A DNA stretch of 26,200 bases from CAYSXY01 sp964435165 (GTDB lineage Bacteria > Pseudomonadota > Alphaproteobacteria > Rickettsiales > RI-342), in assembly GCA_964435165.1 (NCBI GenBank), contig CAYSXY010000028.1:1-26200 (forward strand), read 5' to 3'. Each line of letters begins with the position of its first letter. Position 1 is the stretch's first letter. The notes under the pieces are model-generated. The model was not told where the DNA came from. It made no database searches and worked only from the letters and a program-made list of their open reading frames with translations. A program made the translations under genes and the position numbers. Below, one piece after another: positions 13,775 to 22,748 of this stretch.

Positions 13775-15602
13775 ACTGAACCGACGCAAAAAATTTACCC
13801 GCCGCGCTCTGGTGCTGGGAGGCGCGAAACTCTCCGTGCTCTCTATATTGATGGCCCGCCTTTACTATCTTCAACGGGTGATGGGACAGGAATATGCCAC
13901 GCTGTCAGACAATAACCGTATCCGCCTGCAACTGGTCACGCCGGAGCGCGGCCTGATTTATGATCGTTATGGAAATATTCTGGCCAGTAATCAGGATAAC
14001 TTCCGTGCCATGCTGGACCCCGAACAATTCAAGCGTTTGGATGAGATTCTCATCAAGGTTGGAACGCTGATTGGTGAAGATTTAAGCGCACAGGAAGCCG
14101 TACTCACCAAAAAAGCCCGCCGCGCGCCCCATTTACCCCTCCTCATCACGCAACATATGAGCTGGCAGGATGTCTCTCGCCTGGAAGTGCATGCTCCGGA
14201 ATTACCGGGACTGTTCATCAGTGTCGGGAAAATGCGCTACTATCCCTATGCGGAGCAAACCGCACACCTGCTCGGTTATGTCAGCCCTGTTTCTGAAAAA
14301 GACGAGGAAGCCAAACAGCTCATGCGCCTGCCCGATCTGAAAATTGGTCGCAAAGGAATTGAACATACGCTGGAAGAATCACTACGCGGCAACGCCGGAG
14401 TACGCCATGTAGAGGTCAATGCGCTGGGTCTGACCATACGTGAAATTTCGCGCGAAGAAAGCCGAAGCGGCGACGACGCCTCACTCGCCATCGATGTGGG
14501 CCTGCAACGTCATGTGTATGAACAACTGTCGCAGCATCGCAGTGCTTCGGCCGCCATTCTCGATATCCATAGCGGTGAAGTGCGGACGCTGGCAACCACC
14601 CCGTCATTTGACCCTAATCGCTTCAGCCAGGGCATTTCACAAGCCTATTGGAGCAGCCTGCTGGAAAACCCACTGAGCCCACTCCTGAACAAAGCTATCT
14701 CCGGCCAGTACCCGCCCGGTTCAACCTTCAAAATGCTGGTGGCACTGGCGGCATTGGAACAGGGAATCATCAGCCCTAAAGCCCGTCATTACTGTCCGGG
14801 TCACTATATTTTAGGCAATCGCCGCTTTCACTGCTGGGAGCGCTCTGGCCACGGCCATGTCGATATGGAAATGGCTATTGAACGTTCCTGTGATGTCTAT
14901 TTTTACGAAGTCGCAGCAGAGCTTGGCATTGAAGCGATCTCGGAGATGGCCGTCCGCTTTGGTTTGGGAACGAAAACCGGCATTGAACTGCCCGCGGAGC
15001 AGCCTGGCATCGCCCCGACACCTGCCTGGAAAAAGCGAAAACTAAGTCAGCATTGGCAAAAAGGGGACACCATCAACGCGAGCATCGGCCAGGGATATGT
15101 CCTCAGCACCCCGCTGCAGCTAGCAGTAATGACGGCACGGCTTATAACCAACCGGCAGGTGGCTCCAACCCTACTCAAACAAGTCACCGACATCCCAAAC
15201 TTTGAGTCTATCGGCGTTAAAGAAGAACATCTGACCGTCATTAAACGCGGAATGGAGCGCGTGACGATGAATCCTCGCGGCACCGCCTATTGGAAACGTA
15301 TTACCAAACCCGGTTTTGAAATGGCCGGTAAGACCGGCACTTCGCAAGTCAAAAGCCTTTCCCATACCTACCACCTCAGTGAAGAAGAAAAACGCTGGCA
15401 GGATAAACATCACGCGTTATTTGTCGGTTATGCCCCAATTCATGCCCCACGGTTTGCCGGCGCCGTGGTTGTCGAGCATGGCGGCAGCGGCTCCAGCGCC
15501 GCAGCCCCCTTGATGCGCGATATGCTGCTGAAAGCGCAAGAGCTGGAAGCAGAAGCGGCGCCCCTTTCTGACCAGCAATCCTCACAGAAGGAGGAGTCAT
15601 AA
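13764..15602 (+). CDS. mrdA: Penicillin-binding protein 2 (elongation-specific transpeptidase)
   Basis: PBP2 cross-links peptidoglycan during cell elongation, in complex with RodA. It is 612 residues with an N-terminal membrane anchor at about 18-36 after a basic RRKKFTRR stretch. The pedestal domain includes RGLIYDRYGNILASN (62-76). The transpeptidase motifs are intact: STFK at 320-323 with the nucleophile S320, SCD at 375-377 and KTG at 523-525. A Cys/His group (C344, H347, H356, C357) could hold zinc, as reported for some PBP2 proteins. The start overlaps mreD. A strong AAGGAGGA sequence inside its 3' end serves mrdB, and the stop shares one base with the mrdB ATG (TAATG). Confidence 0.96.
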   Translation: MRSELNRRKKFTRRALVLGGAKLSVLSILMARLYYLQRVMGQEYATLSDNNRIRLQLVTPERGLIYDRYGNILASNQDNFRAMLDPEQFKRLDEILIKVGTLIGEDLSAQEAVLTKKARRAPHLPLLITQHMSWQDVSRLEVHAPELPGLFISVGKMRYYPYAEQTAHLLGYVSPVSEKDEEAKQLMRLPDLKIGRKGIEHTLEESLRGNAGVRHVEVNALGLTIREISREESRSGDDASLAIDVGLQRHVYEQLSQHRSASAAILDIHSGEVRTLATTPSFDPNRFSQGISQAYWSSLLENPLSPLLNKAISGQYPPGSTFKMLVALAALEQGIISPKARHYCPGHYILGNRRFHCWERSGHGHVDMEMAIERSCDVYFYEVAAELGIEAISEMAVRFGLGTKTGIELPAEQPGIAPTPAWKKRKLSQHWQKGDTINASIGQGYVLSTPLQLAVMTARLITNRQVAPTLLKQVTDIPNFESIGVKEEHLTVIKRGMERVTMNPRGTAYWKRITKPGFEMAGKTGTSQVKSLSHTYHLSEEEKRWQDKHHALFVGYAPIHAPRFAGAVVVEHGGSGSSAAAPLMRDMLLKAQELEAEAAPLSDQQSSQKEES

Positions 15603-16741
15603 TGTTTGGCGTTTCGCTTTCCCTTTGGCGGTGGTTTTGGCGCAAAATTACCCGCATGCACTGGCCATTGATCTTGTTAACCATCATTCTGGCCGGAACG
15701 GGTATCGCCATGCTGTATTCGGCAGCAGGGGGAGAGATGAACCGGTGGGCAAACCCGCAAATGCAGCGTTTCTGGCTGGGGCTGGCCACTGCATTTATCC
15801 TGGCATTTATCAATATACGCCTCTTGATGTTTTTTATCATTCCCGCCTATGTCGGACTGGTAGGTTTGCTGGTCTATGTCGATTTATTCGGTCATGTCGG
15901 CATGGGCGCCCAACGCTGGATCAATCTTGGCTTCATGCAATTGCAGCCATCCGAGCCCATGAAACTGGCGGTTATTTTAATGCTGGCACGTTATTTCCAC
16001 CGGCTGAATCCTGAACATATCGGGCGCATTTCCATTTTGATTCCTCCCCTGATCATGGTGGCAATCCCCGTAATATTGATCCTGCGCCAACCCAATCTAG
16101 GCACGGCCACCATCCTCAGCCTCATCGCGGCCAGCATTCTATTTGCCGCAGGCGTACGGGCATGGAAGTTCGCCACCGTCGGCGGCGTAGCCCTGGCGGC
16201 CGCCCCCATTGCCTGGCTGTTCCTGCATGATTACCAAAAAGAGCGCATTCTGACTTTTCTGAATCCGGAGCGTGATCCGTTAGGCTCCGGCTACAATATT
16301 CTTCAGTCAAAAATTGCCATCGGCTCCGGCGGCATGACAGGAAAAGGCTTTTTGCAAGGCCCACAAAGTCAGCTCAACTTCCTGCCGGAAAAACATACGG
16401 ACTTTATCTTCACAATGCTGGCCGAAGAATTTGGCTTTATCGGCGGCCTGCTAACTCTGGCCGCCTTTACCTTATTATTGGTTTATTGCTATCTCATCGC
16501 CCTGCAATCACAGCATCATTTTGGCCGCCTGGTTGCTACCGGGATAGCCAGCTATTTCTTTTTTCATATATGCATCAATATTGGCATGGTGATGGGCCTG
16601 CTGCCCGTCGTTGGCGTTCCGCTGCCATTCATGTCCTATGGCGGCACATCCCTACTCACCAGCATGGCAGCAGTAGGTCTGTTGCTCAACGTCCATGTGA
16701 ATCGTAACAAAACCATGCAACGCATGGCGGGGTTTGGCTAA
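15602..16741 (+). CDS. mrdB: RodA, SEDS peptidoglycan glycosyltransferase
   Basis: RodA polymerises lipid II glycan strands for the elongasome with PBP2. The 379-residue polytopic protein has about ten membrane segments. Family signatures are present: QPSEPMKLAVI in the middle, RQPNLGTATI, HTDFIFTMLAEEFGFIGG, and the C-terminal GVPLPFMSYGGTSLL. The ATG at 15602 overlaps the mrdA stop and follows AAGGAGGA by about six bases, a very strong initiation site, so the two partners are coupled. The stop TAA (16739-16741) is four bases before the next ATG. Confidence 0.97.
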   Translation: MFGVSLSLWRWFWRKITRMHWPLILLTIILAGTGIAMLYSAAGGEMNRWANPQMQRFWLGLATAFILAFINIRLLMFFIIPAYVGLVGLLVYVDLFGHVGMGAQRWINLGFMQLQPSEPMKLAVILMLARYFHRLNPEHIGRISILIPPLIMVAIPVILILRQPNLGTATILSLIAASILFAAGVRAWKFATVGGVALAAAPIAWLFLHDYQKERILTFLNPERDPLGSGYNILQSKIAIGSGGMTGKGFLQGPQSQLNFLPEKHTDFIFTMLAEEFGFIGGLLTLAAFTLLLVYCYLIALQSQHHFGRLVATGIASYFFFHICINIGMVMGLLPVVGVPLPFMSYGGTSLLTSMAAVGLLLNVHVNRNKTMQRMAGFG

Positions 16742-16745
16742 GGCA

Positions 16746-17528
16746 ATGCCAGGCCTACCCATATCGGATATCTGGCTGTTCTGTTCAGCCGCTCTCATTG
16801 GCCTGGCACTGGGCAGTTTTATCTCCGCCGTGAGCTACCGCATGCCGCGCCAGATGCCATGGTCAATCGCCCGATCGCACTGCCCATCCTGTCATGCCAC
16901 CCTGACAGCGGCAGACCTGTTGCCTGTGCTTTCCTGGCTTTATCAAAAAGGGAAGTGCCGTCACTGCCACGCACCGATCCATTGGCGCTATCCCCTCATC
17001 GAGCTGTGCATGGCAGGGCTGACCGTGTGGCTCACCTTCCTGCTTGGCGTAGGCCTGCCGCTACTATGGTTGATTGGCCTGACGACAGCACTGTTGGCGA
17101 TGCTGATTGCCGATATTGAAACAGGACTGCTACCGGACCCGTTGCAAGCGCTCGCCGCACTCTGCGGCATCGGCTGGGCATTGACCGTCTCGCCGCTGCC
17201 TGTATGGCTCCATCTTCAAACGGCGATCATTGCAGGAGGAGGCGCCTGGTTGCTGAAGATACTCTATCGCACGATTCGACGTAAAGAAGGGCTGGGAATG
17301 GGCGATGTAAAACTCATGGCCGTTGCCGGATTATGGTTATCGCCTGAAGCAATCCCCGGTTTTTTGCTGTTCAGCGGTGTCTTGGGCATCATCATTGGGG
17401 TAGCATGGCAGTGGCGCTATGCCGAAAGCCGCTTTCCATTCGGCCCGGCACTGATCATTGCCCTGATGACATTGCTAATCTTACCTTTCTACGGCATCTC
17501 GCCCTATCTGCATCTCTGGCTGGTTTGA
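16746..17528 (+). CDS. pilD: Prepilin peptidase / N-methyltransferase (type IV, PilD-like)
   Basis: This membrane aspartic peptidase cuts the leader of type IV pilins or type II secretion pseudopilins and methylates the new N-terminus. From the ATG at 16746 it has 260 residues. The cytoplasmic zinc-type tetracysteine is C46/C49 and C71/C74 (CPSC, CRHC). The catalytic aspartates are D123 in ADIETGLLPD and D187 in GMGDVKL. About eight membrane segments follow the usual pattern. A TTG at 16734 would add four residues and overlap mrdB. It probably shares the rod cluster transcript, and it precedes a secretin gene, so it likely serves the same pilus or secretion machine. Confidence 0.93.
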   Translation: MPGLPISDIWLFCSAALIGLALGSFISAVSYRMPRQMPWSIARSHCPSCHATLTAADLLPVLSWLYQKGKCRHCHAPIHWRYPLIELCMAGLTVWLTFLLGVGLPLLWLIGLTTALLAMLIADIETGLLPDPLQALAALCGIGWALTVSPLPVWLHLQTAIIAGGGAWLLKILYRTIRRKEGLGMGDVKLMAVAGLWLSPEAIPGFLLFSGVLGIIIGVAWQWRYAESRFPFGPALIIALMTLLILPFYGISPYLHLWLV

Positions 17529-17674
17529 CATAGATACCTGCACCTAAGGCATGGCGCTCTGCCTTAATGATCATGCCGATGAAACCATCCCGCCAAAAGT
17601 TAAACTTCTCTTCACTTTTATCCTCTAGCTGTAAAATCTGTATGTAAAGTCAATTGGTGGATCACAAGCTCTGC

Positions 17675-19444
17675 ATGTTTACCTGCCTTCGCGCCATCAT
17701 CACTGCCTTATTGCTCAGCTTCGCACTCAGCGGCTGTATGGGCGACATGGATGCTGAGTCGCTGGATCCGATAGACCGTGCGGCCGGGCTGACCCGGGAT
17801 GATTTTAAATCCATGGTGCCACGTGACCCGAAGAATGGAGAGGATGCAGATGCGCCGCGTGGTAGTGATGCCGCTCCCATACCTGAAGCGTCACAAATTC
17901 TCGTTGCACCACGCCCACCCAAGCAGGCCGCGGAGCGTCTGGTCTCTATCGCCGTCACAGAAGATATCCCGCTCCGTGATGTCTTGATTGAATTGGCGCG
18001 CCTGGCCAATGTCGATCTGGAACTGGATCCTTCTATCTCGGGGGGCATTATTTTCCGTGCTAAAGACCGGCCACTGCGCGACGTGATTGATCGTATCGCA
18101 CAAATGGAAAACCTACGCTACGAATTTGACGGCAAACGGCTGAAAATCGAACAGGATCGGCCCTATCTGGAAAGCTACACGGTCGACTTTCTGAATATGA
18201 CGCGCTCCAGCGAAAGTTCACTCACTGTCAATACCAATGTATTGTCAGCCAGCGGAGGTGATACAGGCGGTGGTGGCGGCCAGTTTAACACTGGCTCAAA
18301 CTCATCGATCAATGTGACAGCAGAGAGCGATTTATGGGTTCAGTTTGAAGAAGCCATCAAACAAATTCTTGATGACCAGCAACAGGGTGGGGCCCTTCCT
18401 GCCGGTGTCGGGGTGGTGACAGCAAATGCGATTGCGGCCGATGGCGCAGCCAACCCGGCAGCACCAGTTAACAACTTTTTTGTCATCAACCGTCAAGGGG
18501 GACTGCTCACCGTCTTCGCATCGCAGGAAAAACAGGACAGCGTCGCCGCCTACATTGAACATTTGAAAAAGACTGCCTCGGCGCAAGTGCTGATTGAGGC
18601 GAAAATCGTGGAAGTGACCCTCAATGACGAATATCGCAGCGGCATTGATTGGGAAAGTTTCGCTCTTGAGCGCGGACTGAAAAATTTCGACTTTGATCTC
18701 GCTGTCAGTACATTGGATACAGCGAACCCGAATGTGTTCTCGCTACGGATGACCGACACTACGGACAATGACCTGAAAGCACTGGTTAATCTAACGGAAG
18801 AGTTCGGCACCTCACGCACCCTTTCCAGCCCACGTCTTCACGCCATTAACAATCAGCAGGCCGTGCTGACATTTGCAGAGAATCAGGTTTATTTTGAAAT
18901 CAACGTTGAACGGGAGACCAATTCCAATTCGGCAAACAATCAGGATTTGCTCACCGTCGACAGTGAAATCAAAACCGTGCCGATTGGTATTATTCTGGTG
19001 GTACAACCGTCGATCAACCTGGAAACCAATGAGGTGACGCTCAATGTCAGGCCGACACTGTCACGCGTCACCAGCCAAATCGCCGATCCTGCCGTCGCCT
19101 TTCTCGCGTCACAGGCCACCACCCTGTCCGTTCCGTTGGAAAATCTGATTCCAGTCGTAGAGGTTCGCGAACTTGATACCATTATGAAAGTGAGAAGTGG
19201 CGATGTGATGGTGATGGGAGGCCTCATGGAGGAGCGCTCCGTCAATACCGATGCTGGCGTACCATATGCCAGCAACGTCCCGTTCCTCGGTAATTTATTC
19301 AAACGCGTTAGCAAAGATCAGGATATCGTCGAGATGGTGATTTTTGTGAAGGCAACCATCATTCCAAACTCCGGCACCATCTCCCAGGAAGATATCGATT
19401 TTTATCGGAAATTCACCTCCGATCCACGCCCCCTGACATTTTAA
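17675..19444 (+). CDS. Outer-membrane lipoprotein secretin (PilN/MshL type)
   Basis: Secretins form the outer-membrane gate of type IV pili and type II secretion. From the ATG at 17675 the product is 589 residues, beginning with a lipoprotein signal ending in the lipobox ALSGC (C21). An STN/N0 domain (IPLRDVLIELARLANVDLEL) follows, then a Gly/Ser-rich linker and an N1-like region. The C-terminal secretin domain includes TLSSPRLHAINNQQAVLTFAE, VPIGIILVVQPSINLETNEV and GDVMVMGGLMEERSVNTDAGVP. This order and the lipobox resemble MshL and plasmid R64 PilN, not PilQ. Upstream in-frame TTG (17654) and GTG (17657) are alternative starts. No other pilus gene follows in the window; an ABC-type permease lies downstream. 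Confidence 0.88.
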   Translation: MFTCLRAIITALLLSFALSGCMGDMDAESLDPIDRAAGLTRDDFKSMVPRDPKNGEDADAPRGSDAAPIPEASQILVAPRPPKQAAERLVSIAVTEDIPLRDVLIELARLANVDLELDPSISGGIIFRAKDRPLRDVIDRIAQMENLRYEFDGKRLKIEQDRPYLESYTVDFLNMTRSSESSLTVNTNVLSASGGDTGGGGGQFNTGSNSSINVTAESDLWVQFEEAIKQILDDQQQGGALPAGVGVVTANAIAADGAANPAAPVNNFFVINRQGGLLTVFASQEKQDSVAAYIEHLKKTASAQVLIEAKIVEVTLNDEYRSGIDWESFALERGLKNFDFDLAVSTLDTANPNVFSLRMTDTTDNDLKALVNLTEEFGTSRTLSSPRLHAINNQQAVLTFAENQVYFEINVERETNSNSANNQDLLTVDSEIKTVPIGIILVVQPSINLETNEVTLNVRPTLSRVTSQIADPAVAFLASQATTLSVPLENLIPVVEVRELDTIMKVRSGDVMVMGGLMEERSVNTDAGVPYASNVPFLGNLFKRVSKDQDIVEMVIFVKATIIPNSGTISQEDIDFYRKFTSDPRPLTF

Positions 19445-19518
19445 ATCCCTGATAGCGAGGCATAGCGGCGGCACCTTCCCCATATAGCCTCGGAGCTTCT
19501 CACTTGCGCTTTGTGCCA

Positions 19519-19530
19519 TGTTGCGCAACA
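19519..19530. promoter_or_regulatory. 12-bp perfect palindrome upstream of the permease-sigma unit
   Basis: TGTTGCGCAACA is a perfect dyad located 40 bp before the ATG at 19571. It could be an operator for a dimeric regulator of the permease/ECF sigma unit, but only one copy is seen and a dyad of this length can arise by chance. Confidence 0.25.
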
Positions 19531-19570
19531 GTGTCGACATGCCTCATCAACCGCAACCAACCGATACGTT

Positions 19571-20353
19571 ATGAGTGGGCACGCCATAAGAGGAATACTG
19601 CGTTACATCCTGTTGACCGCCTTGCGTGATCGGCTGTTTCACAGTCTGGGCATCATGCTGCTACTCATACTTTCCGCCGCATTGCTCTTTGGCAGCACCT
19701 TATTGGTGGAAGAGCGGCTCTCCGCCGCGGTGCTGTTTGGCGGTGGTATGCGCCTGTGCCTGGCCGTGGGCACCATCACCTTTGCCTGCTTTCATTTGCG
19801 CCGCTGTTTGGAACAACATGAAGCCGCATTCATGCTCGCCACACCGCTTACGCGCTCACATTTTATATGTGCATACTGGCTCGGTTTAACCGCCGCTATA
19901 TCATTGCTCACCATCACGGTAGGTATGCTGCTCTTTATGTTGGTGCCAGACATGTCCATTCATGTCTGGCTAGTCTGGATGCTCTCGCAACTACTGGAAC
20001 TCGGCATTGTCATTGCCTTCGCCGTGGCCTCAAGCCTGGTGCTTGGCAGTGTCATGAGTGCGGTAATGGCCACGCTCGCTTTTTACCTGCTCTCTCGCAT
20101 CATGGTGTTGTTTGTCCAAACCGTAACGTCAGCCTTCATCATGGCCGATACGTTATGGGAGGCACTGGCCTTTCATACCATCAACTTTATTTCCCTGCTG
20201 CTGCCCAGACTTGACATGCTCGCCCCCACACAGTGGCTGGCCTATGGTGTGTCGCTGTCAGATCTGAGCATGCTCGCCATCGCACAGGCTGCCCTCTATA
20301 TTCCGCTCTTACTTAGCGTCGGGGTGCTTGATATGCGCCGGAAGGCGTTATAA
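19571..20353 (+). CDS. Putative ABC-2-like transporter permease (orphan)
   Basis: The 260-residue product is a hydrophobic protein with about six membrane segments and no ATP-binding motifs. The stretch CLEQHEAAFMLATPLTRSHF resembles the cytoplasmic loop between the first segments of ABC-2/NosY-like permeases, and the topology agrees. I cannot name the substrate, and no ATPase gene is next to it, so the partner must be elsewhere or the protein acts differently. I chose the ATG at 19571 (MSGHAIRGIL); the frame is open further upstream to a less likely ATG at 19511. Its TAA shares a base with the sigma-factor ATG (TAATG at 20351-20355), which makes co-expression with the ECF sigma almost certain. 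Confidence 0.7.
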   Translation: MSGHAIRGILRYILLTALRDRLFHSLGIMLLLILSAALLFGSTLLVEERLSAAVLFGGGMRLCLAVGTITFACFHLRRCLEQHEAAFMLATPLTRSHFICAYWLGLTAAISLLTITVGMLLFMLVPDMSIHVWLVWMLSQLLELGIVIAFAVASSLVLGSVMSAVMATLAFYLLSRIMVLFVQTVTSAFIMADTLWEALAFHTINFISLLLPRLDMLAPTQWLAYGVSLSDLSMLAIAQAALYIPLLLSVGVLDMRRKAL

Positions 20354-20910
20354 TGCGCAATGATACGGAGATGGTCGCCTTAATGGTCGCGGCGCAAGGA
20401 GGAGACAAGCGGGCATATCATCAGTTACTCACCTCACTCATGCCGCCTCTACAATCCTTCATCGCCCGTCGAATCAACACAGACAGCGAGCGGGATGATC
20501 TGCTGCAGGAAATACTGATCTCGATTCACAAAGCACGTCATACCTTCGATGCATCGCGCCCGCTCATGCCCTGGGTGATGGCCATCGCCCGCTTCCGGCT
20601 GATGGATCATCTACGTCGGCACTATCAGCAGCGGGATATGATTCACGCCTCGCCAGACATCATTGAGGAGACACAAAGCGATGATACACCGGATGTAACC
20701 GAACAGACCGCGGCCCGCGAATGGTTGAAGAGACTATTATCGCATATGAAACCACGCACACGCACGATCCTGACGCGGTTGCATATCGAAGGCTATACGG
20801 CAAAAGAAGTCGGAGATGAGCTGGGCATGAGTGAATCGGCCGTAAAAGTGGCAGCACACCGGGCACTGAAAACTATACGAGAACAGGAGAGGCGCCATGA
20901 CGGCGAATGA
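20353..20910 (+). CDS. ECF-type RNA polymerase sigma factor
   Basis: Extracytoplasmic-function sigma factors carry only regions 2 and 4 and redirect RNA polymerase to a small regulon. The 185-residue product has region 2 at about 20-92 (SERDDLLQEILISIHKARHT and PLMPWVMAIARFRLMDHLRR) and region 4 at about 127-178 with the helix-turn-helix GYTAKEVGDELGMSESAVKV. Its ATG overlaps the stop of the upstream permease, and its 3' end overlaps the anti-sigma gene by 14 bp. This coupling and the partner family place it with the SigF-NrsF type of alphaproteobacterial ECF systems, described as responding to metal stress in Caulobacter. The target promoters cannot be told from this window. Confidence 0.92.
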   Translation: MRNDTEMVALMVAAQGGDKRAYHQLLTSLMPPLQSFIARRINTDSERDDLLQEILISIHKARHTFDASRPLMPWVMAIARFRLMDHLRRHYQQRDMIHASPDIIEETQSDDTPDVTEQTAAREWLKRLLSHMKPRTRTILTRLHIEGYTAKEVGDELGMSESAVKVAAHRALKTIREQERRHDGE

Positions 20911-21571
20911 CCCACCTGCACAGAGCCGGACAGATCGATTAGTCGATGAGCTGAGCGAAGAGTTACGCCCCGTCACGCCTCTTCATCACCCGGCCAGGCG
21001 CATGCTCTATTGGCTGATGCTGTGCGGGGCCTACATTATCGGCATGACACTCTGGCTGTTTGGCTTGAGAGATGATCTGGCAACCGTTGCCGGTCAGCCC
21101 TTCTGGTGGCTGGAAATAATCTTTTCACTTGCCACAGCGATACTGGCTGCCATCGCCGGATGTTATCTGGCCGAACCTGATAGCCACCAGCATCCGCATA
21201 TTAGTCGCTGGCCGGTAGCCACATTTGGCATATTATCGATGATTATAGTCGCCCGCGTGCTAATGGCTCCTTATCACAATCTGTGGCGTACACTAGGCAT
21301 GGAAGCAAGCCCCGTCTGCGGAGTGGAAATGACGCTCTATGCCATCCCCCCCGGGCTGATATTAATACTCATGCTCCGCCGCGCCGCTCCCACACGCCCG
21401 ATGCTGGCGGGCACCCTGACGGCGTTGGCTGTCGGCAGCTTTGCCTATGCCTTTCTCCGGCTGACCGAACCTGTCGATGACCCAGCGCACCAGCTCGTCT
21501 GGCATTATGCGCCGATGCTCGCCTTTTGCCTGTTTGGCGCACTCTCCGGGCGCTGGATACTCAGATGGTAG
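20897..21571 (+). CDS. nrsF: NrsF-like (DUF1109) membrane anti-sigma factor
   Basis: NrsF-family proteins are six-segment inner-membrane anti-sigma factors that hold the cognate ECF sigma. The 224-residue product begins with a soluble stretch (LVDELSEELRPVTPLHHPARR) and has about six membrane segments, the family layout. WRTLGMEASPVCGVEMTLYAIPPG matches a conserved region, including a cysteine. The C-terminal loop reads RLTEPVDDPAHQLVWHY; the family often has a second cysteine there (HCPxD type), which is absent here, so a two-cysteine sensing mechanism may not operate. The gene overlaps the sigma gene by 14 bp, with AGGAGAGG just before the ATG. Confidence 0.88.
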   Translation: MTANDPPAQSRTDRLVDELSEELRPVTPLHHPARRMLYWLMLCGAYIIGMTLWLFGLRDDLATVAGQPFWWLEIIFSLATAILAAIAGCYLAEPDSHQHPHISRWPVATFGILSMIIVARVLMAPYHNLWRTLGMEASPVCGVEMTLYAIPPGLILILMLRRAAPTRPMLAGTLTALAVGSFAYAFLRLTEPVDDPAHQLVWHYAPMLAFCLFGALSGRWILRW

Positions 21572-21620
21572 CCGCCGCCCCTCATGACAGCATAGATAGC
21601 ACCATGGAATAGGATACTAC

Positions 21621-22676
21621 ATGTCTGGCTGCCATCATGATAACGGTCACCAACATTCGGCCTCTATAGACTGGCTTCTCTGGGGCTCGCTGAGTGTGAT
21701 CATCATACTTTACACATGCGCCATATGGTTCAATCAGCAAATATCCGGCATCGACTGGCTGGCAACCATGGCCCACACCGTGCACTCACTCCTCCACACC
21801 ATGTGGTGGGGAGTAGTGATTGGAATCATCATGGTCAGCCTGCTTTCACGCATTCCGCGTGACTTTATTATGCGCATTCTTGGCCGGGGCGGGTCATTAT
21901 CGGGTATCCTGCGCGCCACCTTTGCCGGCGTACTGTTAGATTTATGCAGCCACGGCATTCTCATGGTAGGCGCCAAACTCTATGAGCGTGGTGCCAGTGT
22001 CGGTCAGGTCATCGCTTTTCTCCTCGCCAGCCCCTGGAATTCCTTTTCCCTGACCCTGATATTAATCGCCCTGATCGGCCTGCCCTGGACGCTGGCATTT
22101 ATCCTTCTCTCTATGATCATTGCCATCCTCACCGGCGTCTTCTTTGACCGTCTGGTCATGACTGGTACGCTGCCGGAAAATCCGGATTCCCAACCCGCGC
22201 AAGAGGATTTTGCCTTTTGGAAGGAGGCCCGCAAGCGTCTCGGTGAGACCTCATTTTCCGCCCTCTGGTTTGTTGAGACTGCCAAGAAAGGGCTTCACGA
22301 ATCACGCATGGTGCTTCGCTGGCTGTTTGTCGGCATTCTACTGGCCGCCATTTTGCGTGCGTCTCTGGATGTTGAACAGTTTGAACAATATTTCGGCCCG
22401 AGCCTTATCGGCCTGTCCTTTACCATCCTCTTCGCCACGGTACTCGAAGTCTGCTCAGAAGGCTCTGCTCCGATTGCTTCCGATATACTCAACCGTGCGC
22501 ACGCGCCCGGCAATGGCTTTGCCTTTCTCATGGCGGGTGTTGCCACGGATTATACGGAAATCATGGTGATGAAAGATACTACTCGTTCCTGGAAGATAGC
22601 GCTCTTTATTCCGCTCATCACACTGCCACAGGTGATCGTGGTCGCCTGGCTCATGAACCAGTTCAGTGCCGTTTAA
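21621..22676 (+). CDS. PF03773-type permease, possible metal efflux (SO_0444-like)
   Basis: The 351-residue product has about eight to ten membrane segments and two related halves. Each has an invariant-looking S-W/E-G-S type element: SHGILMVGAKLYERGASVGQ with ASPWNSFSLTL in the first half, and EVCSEGSAPIASDI with GVATDYTEIMVM in the second. This is the predicted-permease family that includes ArsP and the SO_0444 Cu/Zn efflux proteins. The N-terminus MSGCHHDNGHQHS is rich in Cys and His and could bind metal before the first segment. It lies 49 bp after the anti-sigma gene, so it is a likely target or partner of the ECF system. The substrate is inferred, not shown. Confidence 0.82.
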   Translation: MSGCHHDNGHQHSASIDWLLWGSLSVIIILYTCAIWFNQQISGIDWLATMAHTVHSLLHTMWWGVVIGIIMVSLLSRIPRDFIMRILGRGGSLSGILRATFAGVLLDLCSHGILMVGAKLYERGASVGQVIAFLLASPWNSFSLTLILIALIGLPWTLAFILLSMIIAILTGVFFDRLVMTGTLPENPDSQPAQEDFAFWKEARKRLGETSFSALWFVETAKKGLHESRMVLRWLFVGILLAAILRASLDVEQFEQYFGPSLIGLSFTILFATVLEVCSEGSAPIASDILNRAHAPGNGFAFLMAGVATDYTEIMVMKDTTRSWKIALFIPLITLPQVIVVAWLMNQFSAV

Positions 22677-22748
22677 AGCACGAGGCAAGCCCCTTGCTAT
22701 CTCAAGCACGCGGATTACATTCTTTTGCACCACAACACGGAGCATATC

